Positions 43,107-51,971 are shown, counted from the first letter of the stretch. The stretch: 64,000 nt of DNA from Streptomyces sp. NBC_00247 (GCF_036188265.1 NZ_CP108093.1:124001-188000), one strand, 5' to 3'. The notes: generated from the letters alone by a model not told the origin. Numbers and translations: made by a program.

Positions 43107-46100
43107 ATGTGGGGGTCGTACGCGGCCTGCGACCTTCCTCATGTGACCGAATCAGCCGTATCCACGACTCCCCGAAGCGCGCACCTGCCGCTCGCCTGGT
43201 GGGCCCCCGCGCTCTCTCTCGCCGAGCGCGTCGCCGCCCCCGGACGTCCCGTGGCGTCGGATACGACCGCCGTCTCCGGCCGCGCCCCCTGGGACGCCGG
43301 CGACACGGCCGGCTTCGCGGCCCGACTGGCCCATCTGGGCCTCGACGAACTCGCCGTACGGGCCCTCGCCGACGAGGCGCCGGAGCGGCTCGCGCACCGG
43401 GCCGGCACCCCGCGCTGGGCCGGTCACGTCGAGGAGTCGCTGGCTCGCTCCGTCGGCGCGGCACCTCCGGTGCCGTGTGACGACGCCACCGGGCCGGAGG
43501 TCTTCACACCGGTCGTGGCACCGCTGGTGACATCGGTCTCGAACTCCCTGGACCACCGGCTGGCACTGCTTCCCGCAGCCGAACGGAACGTGTTGCGCAC
43601 CTCGTTCGAGCAGTGGCTGCTCGGCCGACTGTCCCGGCAGGCGGCCCGTACCCTGGTCCGCGAACTGGACGGCGCCCGGCGCGCCGGACGCCTCTCCGGG
43701 GCGACGTCGCGCGACCGGTTCGCCTCGTTCCTCGCCACCACCGGCGGCGCGGACGGTCTGCGGGCACTGTTCACCGCCTATCCGGTGCTGGCGCGGATGC
43801 TGGCCGAGACGGCTCTGGACGCGGCCGACGCGGTTGCCGAGCTCGGCCTGCGGCTGCACGCGGACCGCGCCGCAGTGGTGGCCGACCTCCTCGAAGGCAA
43901 CGACCCCGGCCCCCTCACCCGCGTGGAACTGGGCCGCGGTGACGCCCACGCCGGGGGGCGCGCGGTGGCGGTGCTGGAGTTCGCGGACGGTTCGCGGACG
44001 GTCTACAAGCCTCGCCCGCTGGGTCACCACGCGCTCCTCGACGACCTGACGCGCTGGCTCACCGGCCGGGTCGAGGGACTCGAACTGCGCACCCCGCGCA
44101 CGGTGCGGCGGCAGGAGCACGGCTGGCTGGAGTTCGTCGAGCACCGCTGGTGCGGTTCGGTGACGGAGGCGGACGCCTTCTACCGGCGCCAGGGTGCGCT
44201 GCTGGCCCTGCTGTACGCGGTGGACGGCGCGGACATGCACTACGAGAACCTCATCGCGGCCGGGGACCACCCGGTGCTGGTCGACGCGGAGACCTTGCTG
44301 CACACCGGACTTCCGCAGGCCGCCACGGCCGGGGCCGACCCGGCCGCCGACGCCCTCCAGGCCTCGGTGCACCGGACCTGCCTGCTGCCCCATCTGCTGA
44401 TCGGTGAGTACGGCGCGCTGGACATCTCCGCGCTGGGCCGGGCGGGGGAGGGCACGTTCCCGAGCGAGGGGATGCGGTGGGAGGACAGCGGACTGGACAC
44501 CATGCGCGTCGTACGGGGTCCGGTGGTCAGTCCTGCCGCGCAGAACCAGCCGTTGCCGGGCGGGCACCGTCTCCAGGGCGCCGACCACCGGGCCGCCCTG
44601 CTGGACGGCTTCCGGACCGCCTACGCGGCGATCCGCGCACACGGTGCGGAACTCGCCGCTCCGGGGGCCTTGCTGGAGCGGCACGCGCAGAGTCCCGCAC
44701 GGCTGATCGTCCGCTCCACTCGGCTGTACTCGACCCTGCTGGAGGAGTCCACCCACCCGACGCTGCTCGGCGACGCGCTCGCCCGGGACGCCGCGTTCGC
44801 GGTGCTGTGGACCGAATCGGCGCACGACCCGGCACGCGGCCGGCTGGTGGAGCACGAGACCGAGGACCTGTGGCGCGGGGACGTCCCGATGTTCGTCCAC
44901 CGCCCTTCCGGCACGGAGGTGGGGACCGCGGGTGGGACCTGGGTGGCGGACCTGCTGCCGGTGTCGAGCCTGAGCGCGGTCCGCGCCAAGATCGCCCGGA
45001 TGGACGAGGTCGACTGCCGGGACCAGGAGTGGATCGTCTCGGCCGCGCTGGCGGCCCGCGATTCCGGCTCCACGCTGGTCCGCCCGCGCTCCGCGCTGGT
45101 GTTGACCCCGGTACCGGCCGTGGTGCCCGAGCCGTCGCGGCTGCTGGCGGCGGCCTGCGGGATCGCCGACGAGATCACCGCCCGCGCCGTGCGGGCCGGT
45201 GGCCGGGCCAACTGGCTGGGCCTTGAGCGCCTGCCGGGCGGGCACTGGTCGGTCCTCCCCATGGGCGCCGGGCTCGCCCAGGGCTACACCGGAGTCGCGC
45301 TGTTCCTGGCCGAGGCCGGGCTCCTCGCGGGCGCGGGGCGCTACACGGCGCTCGCCCACGAGGCCGTACGACCGCTGCCGGCCCTGCTGAAGATGCTGGC
45401 CGCCGACCCGGAACTGTGCGCGGCGGTCGGACCGGGGGGGTACGACGGACTCGGCGGCATCCTCTACGGCCTGGTGCGGCTGTCGGTCCTCCTCGACGCC
45501 GACCTTGCCGACTCGCTGCCCGACGCGCTCACCGCTCTGGAACACGCCGTGGTGGCCTCCACGGATCCCGGCTTCTCGGACGGCGTCGCCGGTGCCCTGG
45601 CGGCCGCGGTCGCCGCCCACGACGCCACGGGCGCCCGCCGGACCCGCGACCTCGCGGACGCGGTGGCCGACGGCCTGGCCACCGCGTCCGCGCGGGACGG
45701 CGGCGCCGCGGGGTTCGCCGAGGGTGCCGCGGGCATCGGCTGGGCGCTGCGGCGCCATGCGGAGCACCGCGCGGACGGAGAGGGCCACCAGGAGGTGGCG
45801 GCAGGACTGCTCCGCTCGGCCGACGCCGGCCCCGCCGGGCACGGCCCGTCATGGACCTCCGGTCTGCCGGGGATCGCCGCCGCCACCGCTCACCTGCCGG
45901 GACGCGGCGGCCTCGCCGCCCGGCTGACCGCCCTCGCCGACGGCCCCGACCTGAGCGCGGGCCAGGGTGCCTTCGGAGTCTTGGAGGCCCTCACCGTCCT
46001 GGCGCGCCGGGGCGACGGCGAGGCGTCCGCCGCTCTGACCCGCGCCACCAGCCGGGTGCTGGCGACGGTGGAGGCGCAACAGCACCGCTGTGCCACCCCC

Positions 46101-46238
46101 GACCAGGTGCCCTCTCCCGGAATGCTGACGGGCCTGGCCGGCATCGGCTACGGGCTGCTCCGTCTGCACTCCCCCGACCGCGTCCCGTCCGCGCTCCTGC
46201 TGGAGCACTTCTGTCCGGGCCGGCCGCCCGTCCGCTGA
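43107..46238 (+). CDS. LanM-type lanthionine synthetase with degenerate cyclase domain
   Basis: Class II lanthipeptide synthetase-like protein, about 1,043 residues. The N-terminal dehydratase (DUF4135) looks intact: VYKPR lysine near 300, DMHYEN and VDAETLLH near 375-397, and RSTRLYSTLLEESTHP near 535. It should phosphorylate and eliminate Ser/Thr in a precursor peptide. The C-terminal LanC-like domain keeps the fold motifs (GLGGILYGL, LTGLAGIGYGLLRL) but not the zinc site. SWTSG replaces SWC-x-G (about 915), LSAGQG replaces LCHG (about 949), and GFAEG replaces GFAHG (about 870). Zinc-dependent thioether cyclisation therefore seems lost. The ATG at 43107 has GGGGG ten bases upstream; the GTG at 43143 is an alternative start. 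The precursor-like gene follows at 46352. No LanT transporter/protease is present nearby. Confidence 0.85.
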   Translation: MWGSYAACDLPHVTESAVSTTPRSAHLPLAWWAPALSLAERVAAPGRPVASDTTAVSGRAPWDAGDTAGFAARLAHLGLDELAVRALADEAPERLAHRAGTPRWAGHVEESLARSVGAAPPVPCDDATGPEVFTPVVAPLVTSVSNSLDHRLALLPAAERNVLRTSFEQWLLGRLSRQAARTLVRELDGARRAGRLSGATSRDRFASFLATTGGADGLRALFTAYPVLARMLAETALDAADAVAELGLRLHADRAAVVADLLEGNDPGPLTRVELGRGDAHAGGRAVAVLEFADGSRTVYKPRPLGHHALLDDLTRWLTGRVEGLELRTPRTVRRQEHGWLEFVEHRWCGSVTEADAFYRRQGALLALLYAVDGADMHYENLIAAGDHPVLVDAETLLHTGLPQAATAGADPAADALQASVHRTCLLPHLLIGEYGALDISALGRAGEGTFPSEGMRWEDSGLDTMRVVRGPVVSPAAQNQPLPGGHRLQGADHRAALLDGFRTAYAAIRAHGAELAAPGALLERHAQSPARLIVRSTRLYSTLLEESTHPTLLGDALARDAAFAVLWTESAHDPARGRLVEHETEDLWRGDVPMFVHRPSGTEVGTAGGTWVADLLPVSSLSAVRAKIARMDEVDCRDQEWIVSAALAARDSGSTLVRPRSALVLTPVPAVVPEPSRLLAAACGIADEITARAVRAGGRANWLGLERLPGGHWSVLPMGAGLAQGYTGVALFLAEAGLLAGAGRYTALAHEAVRPLPALLKMLAADPELCAAVGPGGYDGLGGILYGLVRLSVLLDADLADSLPDALTALEHAVVASTDPGFSDGVAGALAAAVAAHDATGARRTRDLADAVADGLATASARDGGAAGFAEGAAGIGWALRRHAEHRADGEGHQEVAAGLLRSADAGPAGHGPSWTSGLPGIAAATAHLPGRGGLAARLTALADGPDLSAGQGAFGVLEALTVLARRGDGEASAALTRATSRVLATVEAQQHRCATPDQVPSPGMLTGLAGIGYGLLRLHSPDRVPSALLLEHFCPGRPPVR

Positions 46239-46351
46239 GAGAGCGGCGCCCGCCCTTCACAGCCCCTTCGCCCCTCTTCGTACCTGCGCTCCGGTCGTCC
46301 CCGCTCCGCCCTGTCCCTTCACCCGCGCACGCCCTCGAGAAGGAGATCCCC

Positions 46352-46588
46352 ATGAACCAGCACTCCAGCCACTCCACGTCCGCCGCCGTCGCCGCCGCCA
46401 CCGGCTCCGTCTCCGACGACACCGCCGTCACGCCCACCGCCGACGAGCAGGACGCGGCCGGCGGCATCACCCTCTCGGGCCGCAACCGCGCGTGCGCACG
46501 CGCCCGCATCCTGGCCGGGATGGTCCTCACCAGCGGAATCGTGATCACGCTCAGCTCGATCGACACCTCGGTGTCCGCGCCCCAGTAG
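46352..46588 (+). CDS. Candidate modified-peptide precursor (LanA-like), 78 residues
   Basis: Small peptide gene with an excellent ribosome site (AAGGAG, six bases before the ATG), 113 bp after the LanM-type gene. The N-terminal half is polar and acidic with Ser, Thr, Asp and Glu, and ends in EQDAAGG, a double-glycine leader-cleavage motif. The presumed core starts at ITLSGRNRACARAR and continues with a hydrophobic stretch (ILAGMVLTSGIVITLSS) and a SerThr-rich tail (IDTSVSAPQ). It has about ten Ser/Thr but one Cys, so at most one lanthionine could form. This matches the partner enzyme, which keeps its dehydratase and lacks cyclase zinc ligands. The product may be a mostly dehydrated, largely linear peptide. 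A terminator follows at once. Precursor assignment is by context and leader features. Confidence 0.72.
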   Translation: MNQHSSHSTSAAVAAATGSVSDDTAVTPTADEQDAAGGITLSGRNRACARARILAGMVLTSGIVITLSSIDTSVSAPQ

Positions 46589-46591
46589 CCT

Positions 46592-46615
46592 CTTCCCCAT
46601 CCCGGGACGGGGAAG
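46592..46615 (+). terminator. Intrinsic terminator after the precursor gene
   Basis: Arms CTTCCCC and GGGGAAG enclose an inner palindrome TCCCGGGA. It lies three bases past the precursor stop, separating it from the LAL regulator. Confidence 0.65.
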
Positions 46616-46701
46616 GCCTTGGGCGCGCTCGGCCGACCGGGGCAGAATCGGAAGCCGGCCATATACCCTCGCGTCAGATATTCCGATTATGCTTCGAGTT
46701 C

Positions 46702-49626
46702 ATGCGTTTCCAAGCGCCTTCCCTCATCGGCCGGGATGCTCAACTTGAGCTACTCGCAAGCGCGTTGTCGGACGCCCGGCAGGGGCGCGGCGGCGTGGTG
46801 TTCCTGGTCGGCGAAGCCGGGGCCGGGAAGTCCCGGCTGGCGGCCGAAGCCGTGGGCAGCGCCATCGAGGCCGGGATGGGCGTACTGCGAGGACGCAGCA
46901 GCACCACCGGCCCGGCGGTCCCCTTCCGGCCGCTGACCGAGGCGCTGATGTCGCTGTTCCGGGCCGGCGAACCGCTCGACGAACTCCCCCTGGGGCCCTA
47001 CAGGCCGGTCCTCGGACGACTGATACCCGACTGGAACACCGGCGCGGGCGACAGCAGTTCGATGGTGATCCTGGGGGAGGCCGTACTGCGCCTGCTGATG
47101 GCCACCGACCACGGCCGGGGCCGGCTGCTGGTGCTGGAGGACCTGCACGACGCCGACCCCGAGACACTGGGGGTCCTGGAATACCTCGTGGACAACCTGG
47201 CGTACAGCCCGGTCCTGCTGCTCGCCACCGTCCGCACGGACTTCAGCGACGCGCTGGATCTGGCGCAGTCCGCCCGGCGGCGTGGCGCGGCCTCGGTCCT
47301 GGAACTCCCCTCGCTGACCCGCCCCCAGGTACGCGAACTGGTGGCGGGCCAGCTGGGAACCCCTCCGGACGAGGTGCCCGCGCCGGTGCTGGAGCGGCTG
47401 TGGGAGGGCAGCGCGGGAAGTCCCTACCTGGTCGAGGAGTTGCTCCAGTCGATGATCGGCGCGGGCACCCTGGTGCAGGCGCCGGACGGCTGGCGGACCG
47501 TCGGCGACCCGCGCGGCGACGTCTCCTCCGCCCTGGCCCGGGGAATCCTCCGCCGCATCGACCGACTGGGCTCGGAGGGCCTGACCCTGCTGTCGGCGGC
47601 GGCCGTGCTGGGCAGACGGTTCTCGCTGACCGTGCTCCAGCGGATGACCGAGATCGACGACCGGGCACTCCTCAGTCATCTGCACGCCGGTGTCGCCGCC
47701 GGCCTGGTGGTCCCGGACGAGCCGGCACCCGACTGGTACTCCTTCCGCCACTCCCCCACCGTGGAGGCGCTGTTCACCCAGCTGACACCGCCCCGGCGAG
47801 CGGAGCTGGCACGCCGGGGCGCGGAGGCGGTGGAGAAGCTGCACCCCCAGTTACCCGGTGAGTGGTGCGCGCTGGCGGCGGGCCTGCGTTCCGACGCGGG
47901 CGAGGACGCGGCGGCCGGCAGGTTGTTCGCGGAGGCGGGGCGACGCACTCTCGCGGCGGGTGCGCTCGGTTCGGCGGTGACGCTGCTCAGCCGTGCCGAG
48001 ACCCTGCTGGCACGGGCCGGGGACCCGCAGGAGCGGGCAGGTGCCCTGGAGCACCTGCTGCCCGCCCTGGCCGAGTCCGGCGACTTCCGACGCGCCTCCG
48101 ACCTGGTCGAACACCTCCACGCGCTGGACAACGCCGGGTTGGGGGCGTCCCGCCTGGCAGTCCTGCACACCCGGTTGGCCAAGGTGGCGCACACGGCGGG
48201 ACGGTGGAACGACGGGAACCGGCAGATCGACCGGGCCCGCGAGGTGCTGGGTGCCGGTCCGGACGGTGCGACGATGGCAGCCGTCGATGTCACCGCCGCC
48301 TACCTCGCGCTGGACACCCCGGGCCCCGACCGCACCCAGCACGCGGAGAAGCTCGCCCGTTCGGCGGCCGACGCGGCCGAACGCCACGCCCTGCCCTCGG
48401 TCGCCTGCCAGGCGTGGGAGCTACTGGCGACCGTGGCCCGCGAGCGGGACCCGGACGAGTCCAGGGCCATGCTGGAGAAGGCCCTGTCGACGGCCGAGCG
48501 GCACCAGCTCCCCCTGCGGAAGTTGTACGCCGCGACCCGGATAGGCGGCAACGACTGGCTCGCCGAGGGCGACACCTCCGGACTGCTGTCCGCACGGGAG
48601 GAGGCGCTCCGGCTGGGCTCGATCAGCATCGTGCACACCGTCGACGGCATCCTGGTCCTGGACGGGGTGATGCGGGGCACGCGGGAGGCGACGCGGGAAG
48701 CCGCCGCCGAGACCCTGGCCATCGTGCGCAGGCTCGGGCTCGCCCCGGTCGTCCGGTACCTCCTGATGTCACTGGCGTCGCTGGAGGCCCACCGGGGCGA
48801 CCGGCAGGCCATGGAGGCCGCCCTCGCCTCCTTCGCCGAATGGGAAGGTGCGGGCTCGCAGGAGGAGCCCCTCACTCTGGGCATGGCCCGCGCCTTCTGC
48901 GCGCTGATGGAGGAGGACCGCGACCTGGCACGGTCCGAGCTGCGAGCGCTGTCGGCGCTGGAGGGGCACAATCCCAGCACCTACCACCTCAGCGGCATGC
49001 ACGGGCTGGAGCTGCTCCTGGACGTACTGGCCGGTGACGCGGACCGCGCCCGGCAGGAGAGGATCGCCGCCACGGCGGTCGGACGGATGCGGTGGAACCG
49101 TCAGTTCGTGAAGCTCGCCGACGCCGTCCTGCTCGGCCGGGAGGGGCAGGGCGAGCTGGCGGCCGAGCGCGTCGGTTCGGCGCTGCGCGACGCCGCCGCG
49201 TACCCGGCCGCCCTGCACCTGGGCCTGCGGCTGGTCGCGGACGCCGCGCACGAGGACGGCTGGGGCGAGCCGGTCGCCTGGCTCAGGCGCGCCGAGCACC
49301 ACTTCCACGAACAGGGGGTGCCCGCCGTCACCAACGCCTGCCGGGCTGCCCTGCGGCGCCTGGGCGCCCCCGTGCACCAGCACCGCACCGGTACCGACGG
49401 CATACCCGAGGAGCTGCGGACGCTCGGCATCACCGTGCGCGAGTACGAGGCGTTCCGGCTCCTCGCCGACCGCCTGAGCAACAAGGACATCGCCGACCGG
49501 CTGTTCATCTCGCCCCGCACGGTCGAGAAGCACATCGCCAGTCTGATGAACAAGACCGGTGCCGCCAACCGCGCGGACCTGTGCGCGCGGTCGACCCGGC
49601 TCACGCAGGCGTGGCGTGAGACCTGA
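46702..49626 (+). CDS. LAL-family (large ATP-binding LuxR) transcriptional regulator
   Basis: LuxR regulator of the LAL family, 974 residues. An N-terminal AAA/STAND ATPase carries Walker A GEAGAGKS (about residue 38) and Walker B LLVLEDLHDADP (about 144). A long helical TPR-like middle and a C-terminal LuxR HTH (LGITVREYEAFRLLADRLSN ... SPRTVEKHIASLMNKTGA) follow. Such proteins often activate antibiotic clusters in Streptomyces. Leu384 is a TTA codon (47851-47853), so translation should depend on bldA and be delayed to development. The ATG at 46702 places the ATPase at the N-terminus as usual. An AT-rich stretch (AGATATTCCGATTAT) just upstream may hold the promoter. It likely controls the LanM/precursor pair. 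The 245 bp downstream (49627-49871) show nothing I can identify. Confidence 0.9.
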   Translation: MRFQAPSLIGRDAQLELLASALSDARQGRGGVVFLVGEAGAGKSRLAAEAVGSAIEAGMGVLRGRSSTTGPAVPFRPLTEALMSLFRAGEPLDELPLGPYRPVLGRLIPDWNTGAGDSSSMVILGEAVLRLLMATDHGRGRLLVLEDLHDADPETLGVLEYLVDNLAYSPVLLLATVRTDFSDALDLAQSARRRGAASVLELPSLTRPQVRELVAGQLGTPPDEVPAPVLERLWEGSAGSPYLVEELLQSMIGAGTLVQAPDGWRTVGDPRGDVSSALARGILRRIDRLGSEGLTLLSAAAVLGRRFSLTVLQRMTEIDDRALLSHLHAGVAAGLVVPDEPAPDWYSFRHSPTVEALFTQLTPPRRAELARRGAEAVEKLHPQLPGEWCALAAGLRSDAGEDAAAGRLFAEAGRRTLAAGALGSAVTLLSRAETLLARAGDPQERAGALEHLLPALAESGDFRRASDLVEHLHALDNAGLGASRLAVLHTRLAKVAHTAGRWNDGNRQIDRAREVLGAGPDGATMAAVDVTAAYLALDTPGPDRTQHAEKLARSAADAAERHALPSVACQAWELLATVARERDPDESRAMLEKALSTAERHQLPLRKLYAATRIGGNDWLAEGDTSGLLSAREEALRLGSISIVHTVDGILVLDGVMRGTREATREAAAETLAIVRRLGLAPVVRYLLMSLASLEAHRGDRQAMEAALASFAEWEGAGSQEEPLTLGMARAFCALMEEDRDLARSELRALSALEGHNPSTYHLSGMHGLELLLDVLAGDADRARQERIAATAVGRMRWNRQFVKLADAVLLGREGQGELAAERVGSALRDAAAYPAALHLGLRLVADAAHEDGWGEPVAWLRRAEHHFHEQGVPAVTNACRAALRRLGAPVHQHRTGTDGIPEELRTLGITVREYEAFRLLADRLSNKDIADRLFISPRTVEKHIASLMNKTGAANRADLCARSTRLTQAWRET

Positions 49627-49871
49627 CGTGGCGAGTGGCGATGGCCCGCCAGGCTTTCAGCTTGTCGGTCGGACGCTCGACGTGCTGGGCCGGCGAGCCC
49701 CCTGTGCCGCACCTCGCGGCGTCGCCGCCGGTCGGCGACGCACCCCGCCCCGAATCGCCGGGGGCTCCGGCAGTGGCGCCGGCGACGGCGCACGGTCCGG
49801 CGGCACCCGACCGTGCGGCGCCGGACCGAGCCCGTCCCCCGGCACACCGGCCGGCGAGGGAGACCCGTCCG

Positions 49872-50390
49872 TCAGGCGTCCGCGCCCGCTCCGTCCGGCT
49901 CCAGGGCGTACAGACGCGGCAGGTTGACCACGATCGCCTCCTGGGTGCTCCGGGCGATGACGACCACGGCCTCCTCGGTGGGGTCGGGGTTCTCCTCGCG
50001 GTGCGGTACGAACGGGGGGACGAAGACGTAGTCGCCGGGCGAGGTGCGCAGCCGCACCTCCTCCGGTTCCTCCCCCGAGTCGTCCAGGAAGACGAACTCC
50101 GGGTGCCCGCTGACCACATGGATGGCGGTCTCGGACTCTCCGTGGTGGTGGTCGGAGGACGCGGTCGCGGGAGCCACGTGGGTCTGGCCCATCCACAGCT
50201 TCTCCGAGCCGACGGTCCTGCCGCTGACGGCACTGAACCTGCGCATACCGCCGGTCTGCGCGGTGTCCCCGTCGAGGTCGTCCGCCCGGATGTGGTGCAG
50301 GCGGGTGTGCAGGGGGGCCTTCGGGGTGCCCTTCCTCGCGTGGAGGTGGGGGTGGAAACCCTCGCCGGGTGTCGTCAGCGGCTCGCTCAT
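49872..50390 (-). CDS. Cupin domain protein
   Basis: Small cupin of 172 residues. The beta-barrel motif 1 shows the metal-binding pattern SSDHHHGESETAIHVVSG (His-His-His-x-x-Glu), and motif 2 is GDYVFVPPFVPHREENP with the second histidine. A mononuclear metal enzyme or ligand-binding protein is expected, and the substrate is unknown. The N-terminus (HPHLHARKGTPKAPLHTRLHH) is His-rich. The leftward promoter is leaderless: TTGACA (50422-50427), 18 bp, TAGCGT (50398-50403), and seven bases to the ATG. A dyad over the -35 (50413-50441) suggests repression, probably by the adjacent divergent Rrf2 regulator. Neighbouring genes suggest a role in sulfur or redox metabolism. Confidence 0.82.
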   Translation of the reverse strand: MSEPLTTPGEGFHPHLHARKGTPKAPLHTRLHHIRADDLDGDTAQTGGMRRFSAVSGRTVGSEKLWMGQTHVAPATASSDHHHGESETAIHVVSGHPEFVFLDDSGEEPEEVRLRTSPGDYVFVPPFVPHREENPDPTEEAVVVIARSTQEAIVVNLPRLYALEPDGAGADA

Positions 50391-50397
50391 GGCTGGG

Positions 50398-50441
50398 ACG
50401 CTAGGGCGCGCCGGAAAAGGATGTCAAGAGGTGTCCTTTCC
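50398..50441 (-). promoter_or_regulatory. Leaderless promoter and overlapping operator of the cupin gene
   Basis: On the minus strand: TTGACA, 18-bp spacer, TAGCGT, then 7 nt to the ATG at 50390, so the transcript should start at or next to the A of ATG. An inverted repeat, GGAAAAGGA and TCCTTTCC around 12 bp (50413-50441 on the plus strand), covers the -35 element. A repressor bound here would block RNA polymerase. Confidence 0.6.
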
Positions 50442-50530
50442 CCTTCACCTGCGGCAATGTTCCCGCAACACAGGAAGCGAGTGCGCGGAGAACGTCGCCT
50501 GCGGTCCGCCCGCGGGGGCATGATGTGGCC

Positions 50531-50965
50531 ATGCATATCTCCGCGAAGGCGGACTACGCCACGCGCGCCCTTCTGGAGCTCGCGAGTGATCCCGGCCGTC
50601 CGCTCTCCTGTGAAGCCATCGCCTCCGCGCAGCACATTCCGTTCCGCTTCCTCAAATCCGTGGTGGGTGAGCTGCGCAGGGCCGGTCTGGTGCGCAGCCA
50701 GCGCGGCTGCGAGGGCGGCTACTGGCTCGGCAGACCCGCCGGCGAGATCGCCCTGCTGGACGTCGTGCGCGCCGTGGACGGCGAACTGATAACCCTGCGG
50801 GGCGAGTCGTTGGACGGACTCGACTATCCCGGCCCCGCCGTGGGCCTGCCCGGTGTGTGGCGACAGGTCGAATCGGACGCCGCCGCGACCCTCGGCGGAC
50901 TGAGCCTCGCCTCACTGCTGCCCTCCGAGGCGCACGGGCGGCCGTCGGCGATCGGTGCCGCGTGA
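50531..50965 (+). CDS. Rrf2 family transcriptional regulator
   Basis: Rrf2-type winged helix regulator of 144 residues. The N-terminal motif HISAKADYATRALLELA, the recognition region CEAIASAQHIPFRFLKSVVG, and the wing LVRSQRGCEGGYWLGRPAGEI are all classic. The three closely spaced cysteines that bind Fe-S clusters in IscR/NsrR are absent, so it is more like CymR or other ligand-dependent Rrf2 members. CymR-type proteins control cysteine and sulfur genes, which fits the sulfur operon that follows. I chose ATG 50531; a GTG at 50525 is in frame two codons earlier. Its stop overlaps the next gene's GTG, so the two are co-translated. Candidate operators are at 50413-50441 and 51912-51936. Confidence 0.87.
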   Translation: MHISAKADYATRALLELASDPGRPLSCEAIASAQHIPFRFLKSVVGELRRAGLVRSQRGCEGGYWLGRPAGEIALLDVVRAVDGELITLRGESLDGLDYPGPAVGLPGVWRQVESDAAATLGGLSLASLLPSEAHGRPSAIGAA

Positions 50966-51885
50966 CGGCGGGCGAAGGGGAGGCGCCCTTGGCCGAAGCG
51001 GTGGAGTACACCGATCCCATGTGCCCCTGGGCATGGGGTTCGGAGCCGGTCTTCCGGAGGCTGCGGGCCGCGTCGGCGGGCAGGGTCCGCTGGCGGCGGG
51101 CGTACGCCGTGCTCTTCGACGACGAGGTGGAGGATCCGGCGCCGGATCCGGCGGCCGAGACGGCCTGGTACGCGGGTTACGTCGAGGAGATCAGCACGCA
51201 CACCGGGGCTCCCCGGGCTGCCCTGCTCGCGAGGGTGGCGTCGAGCTCCTGGCCTTCTTCGCTGGTCGCGGTGGCCGCCGAACTCCAGGGCGCCGACGTG
51301 GCGGAGGGCGTTCTGCGGCGGCTGCGGGAGACCGTCTTCGTGCTGGGCGACCCGGCGGACACCCTCGACCGCGCGGTGGCCGCGGCCCGGGGCGTACCGG
51401 GGCTGGACACGGACCGGCTGCGGTCCGACGCGGTGTCCGCCGCCTCCCGCGAGCGGGTGGAGCGCGACCGTGCGGAAGCGCGCCGCCCGGTCGCCGAAGT
51501 GCGTTCCGTACGCGGCGACTCGCCGCACCCGGGTTCGGCGAGGGAGACCCCCGACGGCGGCTTCCGCTACGCCCTGCCGACGTTGCTCGTGCGTACCCCG
51601 TCGGGCCGTCGCGCCGTCCCCGGCTGGCGGCCGTACGAGGCGTACGCGGCGGCCTTCGAGGAGCTGCGCCCCGGCCTGCTGGATCCGTCCGCCCCGCTCT
51701 CGCCGGCCGAGGCGCTGGAGCGCCACCGGAGCCTGACCGAGCCGGAGCGCCGGCTGCTGGCTCCGGGGGTCTGGCCGCCGCCCGGGGCGGTGCCGGTGGT
51801 CGGGCCGAACGGCCCTTTGTGGCTGCATCCTGACGAGGCGTCAGCCAGGGAGGACTCCCCGTTCCGGCCTGTCACGGGGCCCTGA
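50962..51885 (+). CDS. DsbA-family thioredoxin-like protein with CPWAW motif
   Basis: Cytoplasmic thioredoxin-fold protein of the DsbA/FrnE superfamily, 307 residues. The active-site region is EYTDPMCPWAWGSEPVF, resembling SpxH/YjbH and FrnE proteins (DPxCPWCW). The second cysteine is Ala here, so a two-cysteine disulfide exchange is not possible at this site; a single-thiol or adaptor role is more likely. A helical insertion follows (EEISTHTGAPRAALLARV), and the fold ends near RYALPTLLVRTPSGRRAVPGW. The remaining C-terminal part looks like a helical linker region. It starts at GTG overlapping the Rrf2 stop by GTGA. The operon context with an Rrf2 regulator and a sulfur-uptake cluster suggests thiol or redox physiology. 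Confidence 0.75.
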   Translation: MTAGEGEAPLAEAVEYTDPMCPWAWGSEPVFRRLRAASAGRVRWRRAYAVLFDDEVEDPAPDPAAETAWYAGYVEEISTHTGAPRAALLARVASSSWPSSLVAVAAELQGADVAEGVLRRLRETVFVLGDPADTLDRAVAAARGVPGLDTDRLRSDAVSAASRERVERDRAEARRPVAEVRSVRGDSPHPGSARETPDGGFRYALPTLLVRTPSGRRAVPGWRPYEAYAAAFEELRPGLLDPSAPLSPAEALERHRSLTEPERRLLAPGVWPPPGAVPVVGPNGPLWLHPDEASAREDSPFRPVTGP

Positions 51886-51911
51886 GCTGCCGTTGCCGCG
51901 ACGTCCCGCCC

Positions 51912-51964
51912 AATGAGACACCAATGGGTGTCCATTGACATTCGCGGATGGCCGCGGCCAGGAT
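51912..51964 (+). promoter_or_regulatory. Operator and leaderless promoter of the sulfur operon
   Basis: A dyad AATGAGACACC-aatg-GGTGTCCATT (51912-51936) abuts the -35 hexamer TTGACA (51935-51940). After 18 bp follows CAGGAT (51959-51964), matching Streptomyces -10 elements, and seven bases later the ATG of the leader peptide (51972). This layout is the same as at the cupin promoter. Confidence 0.6.
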
Positions 51965-51971
51965 GAGGACC

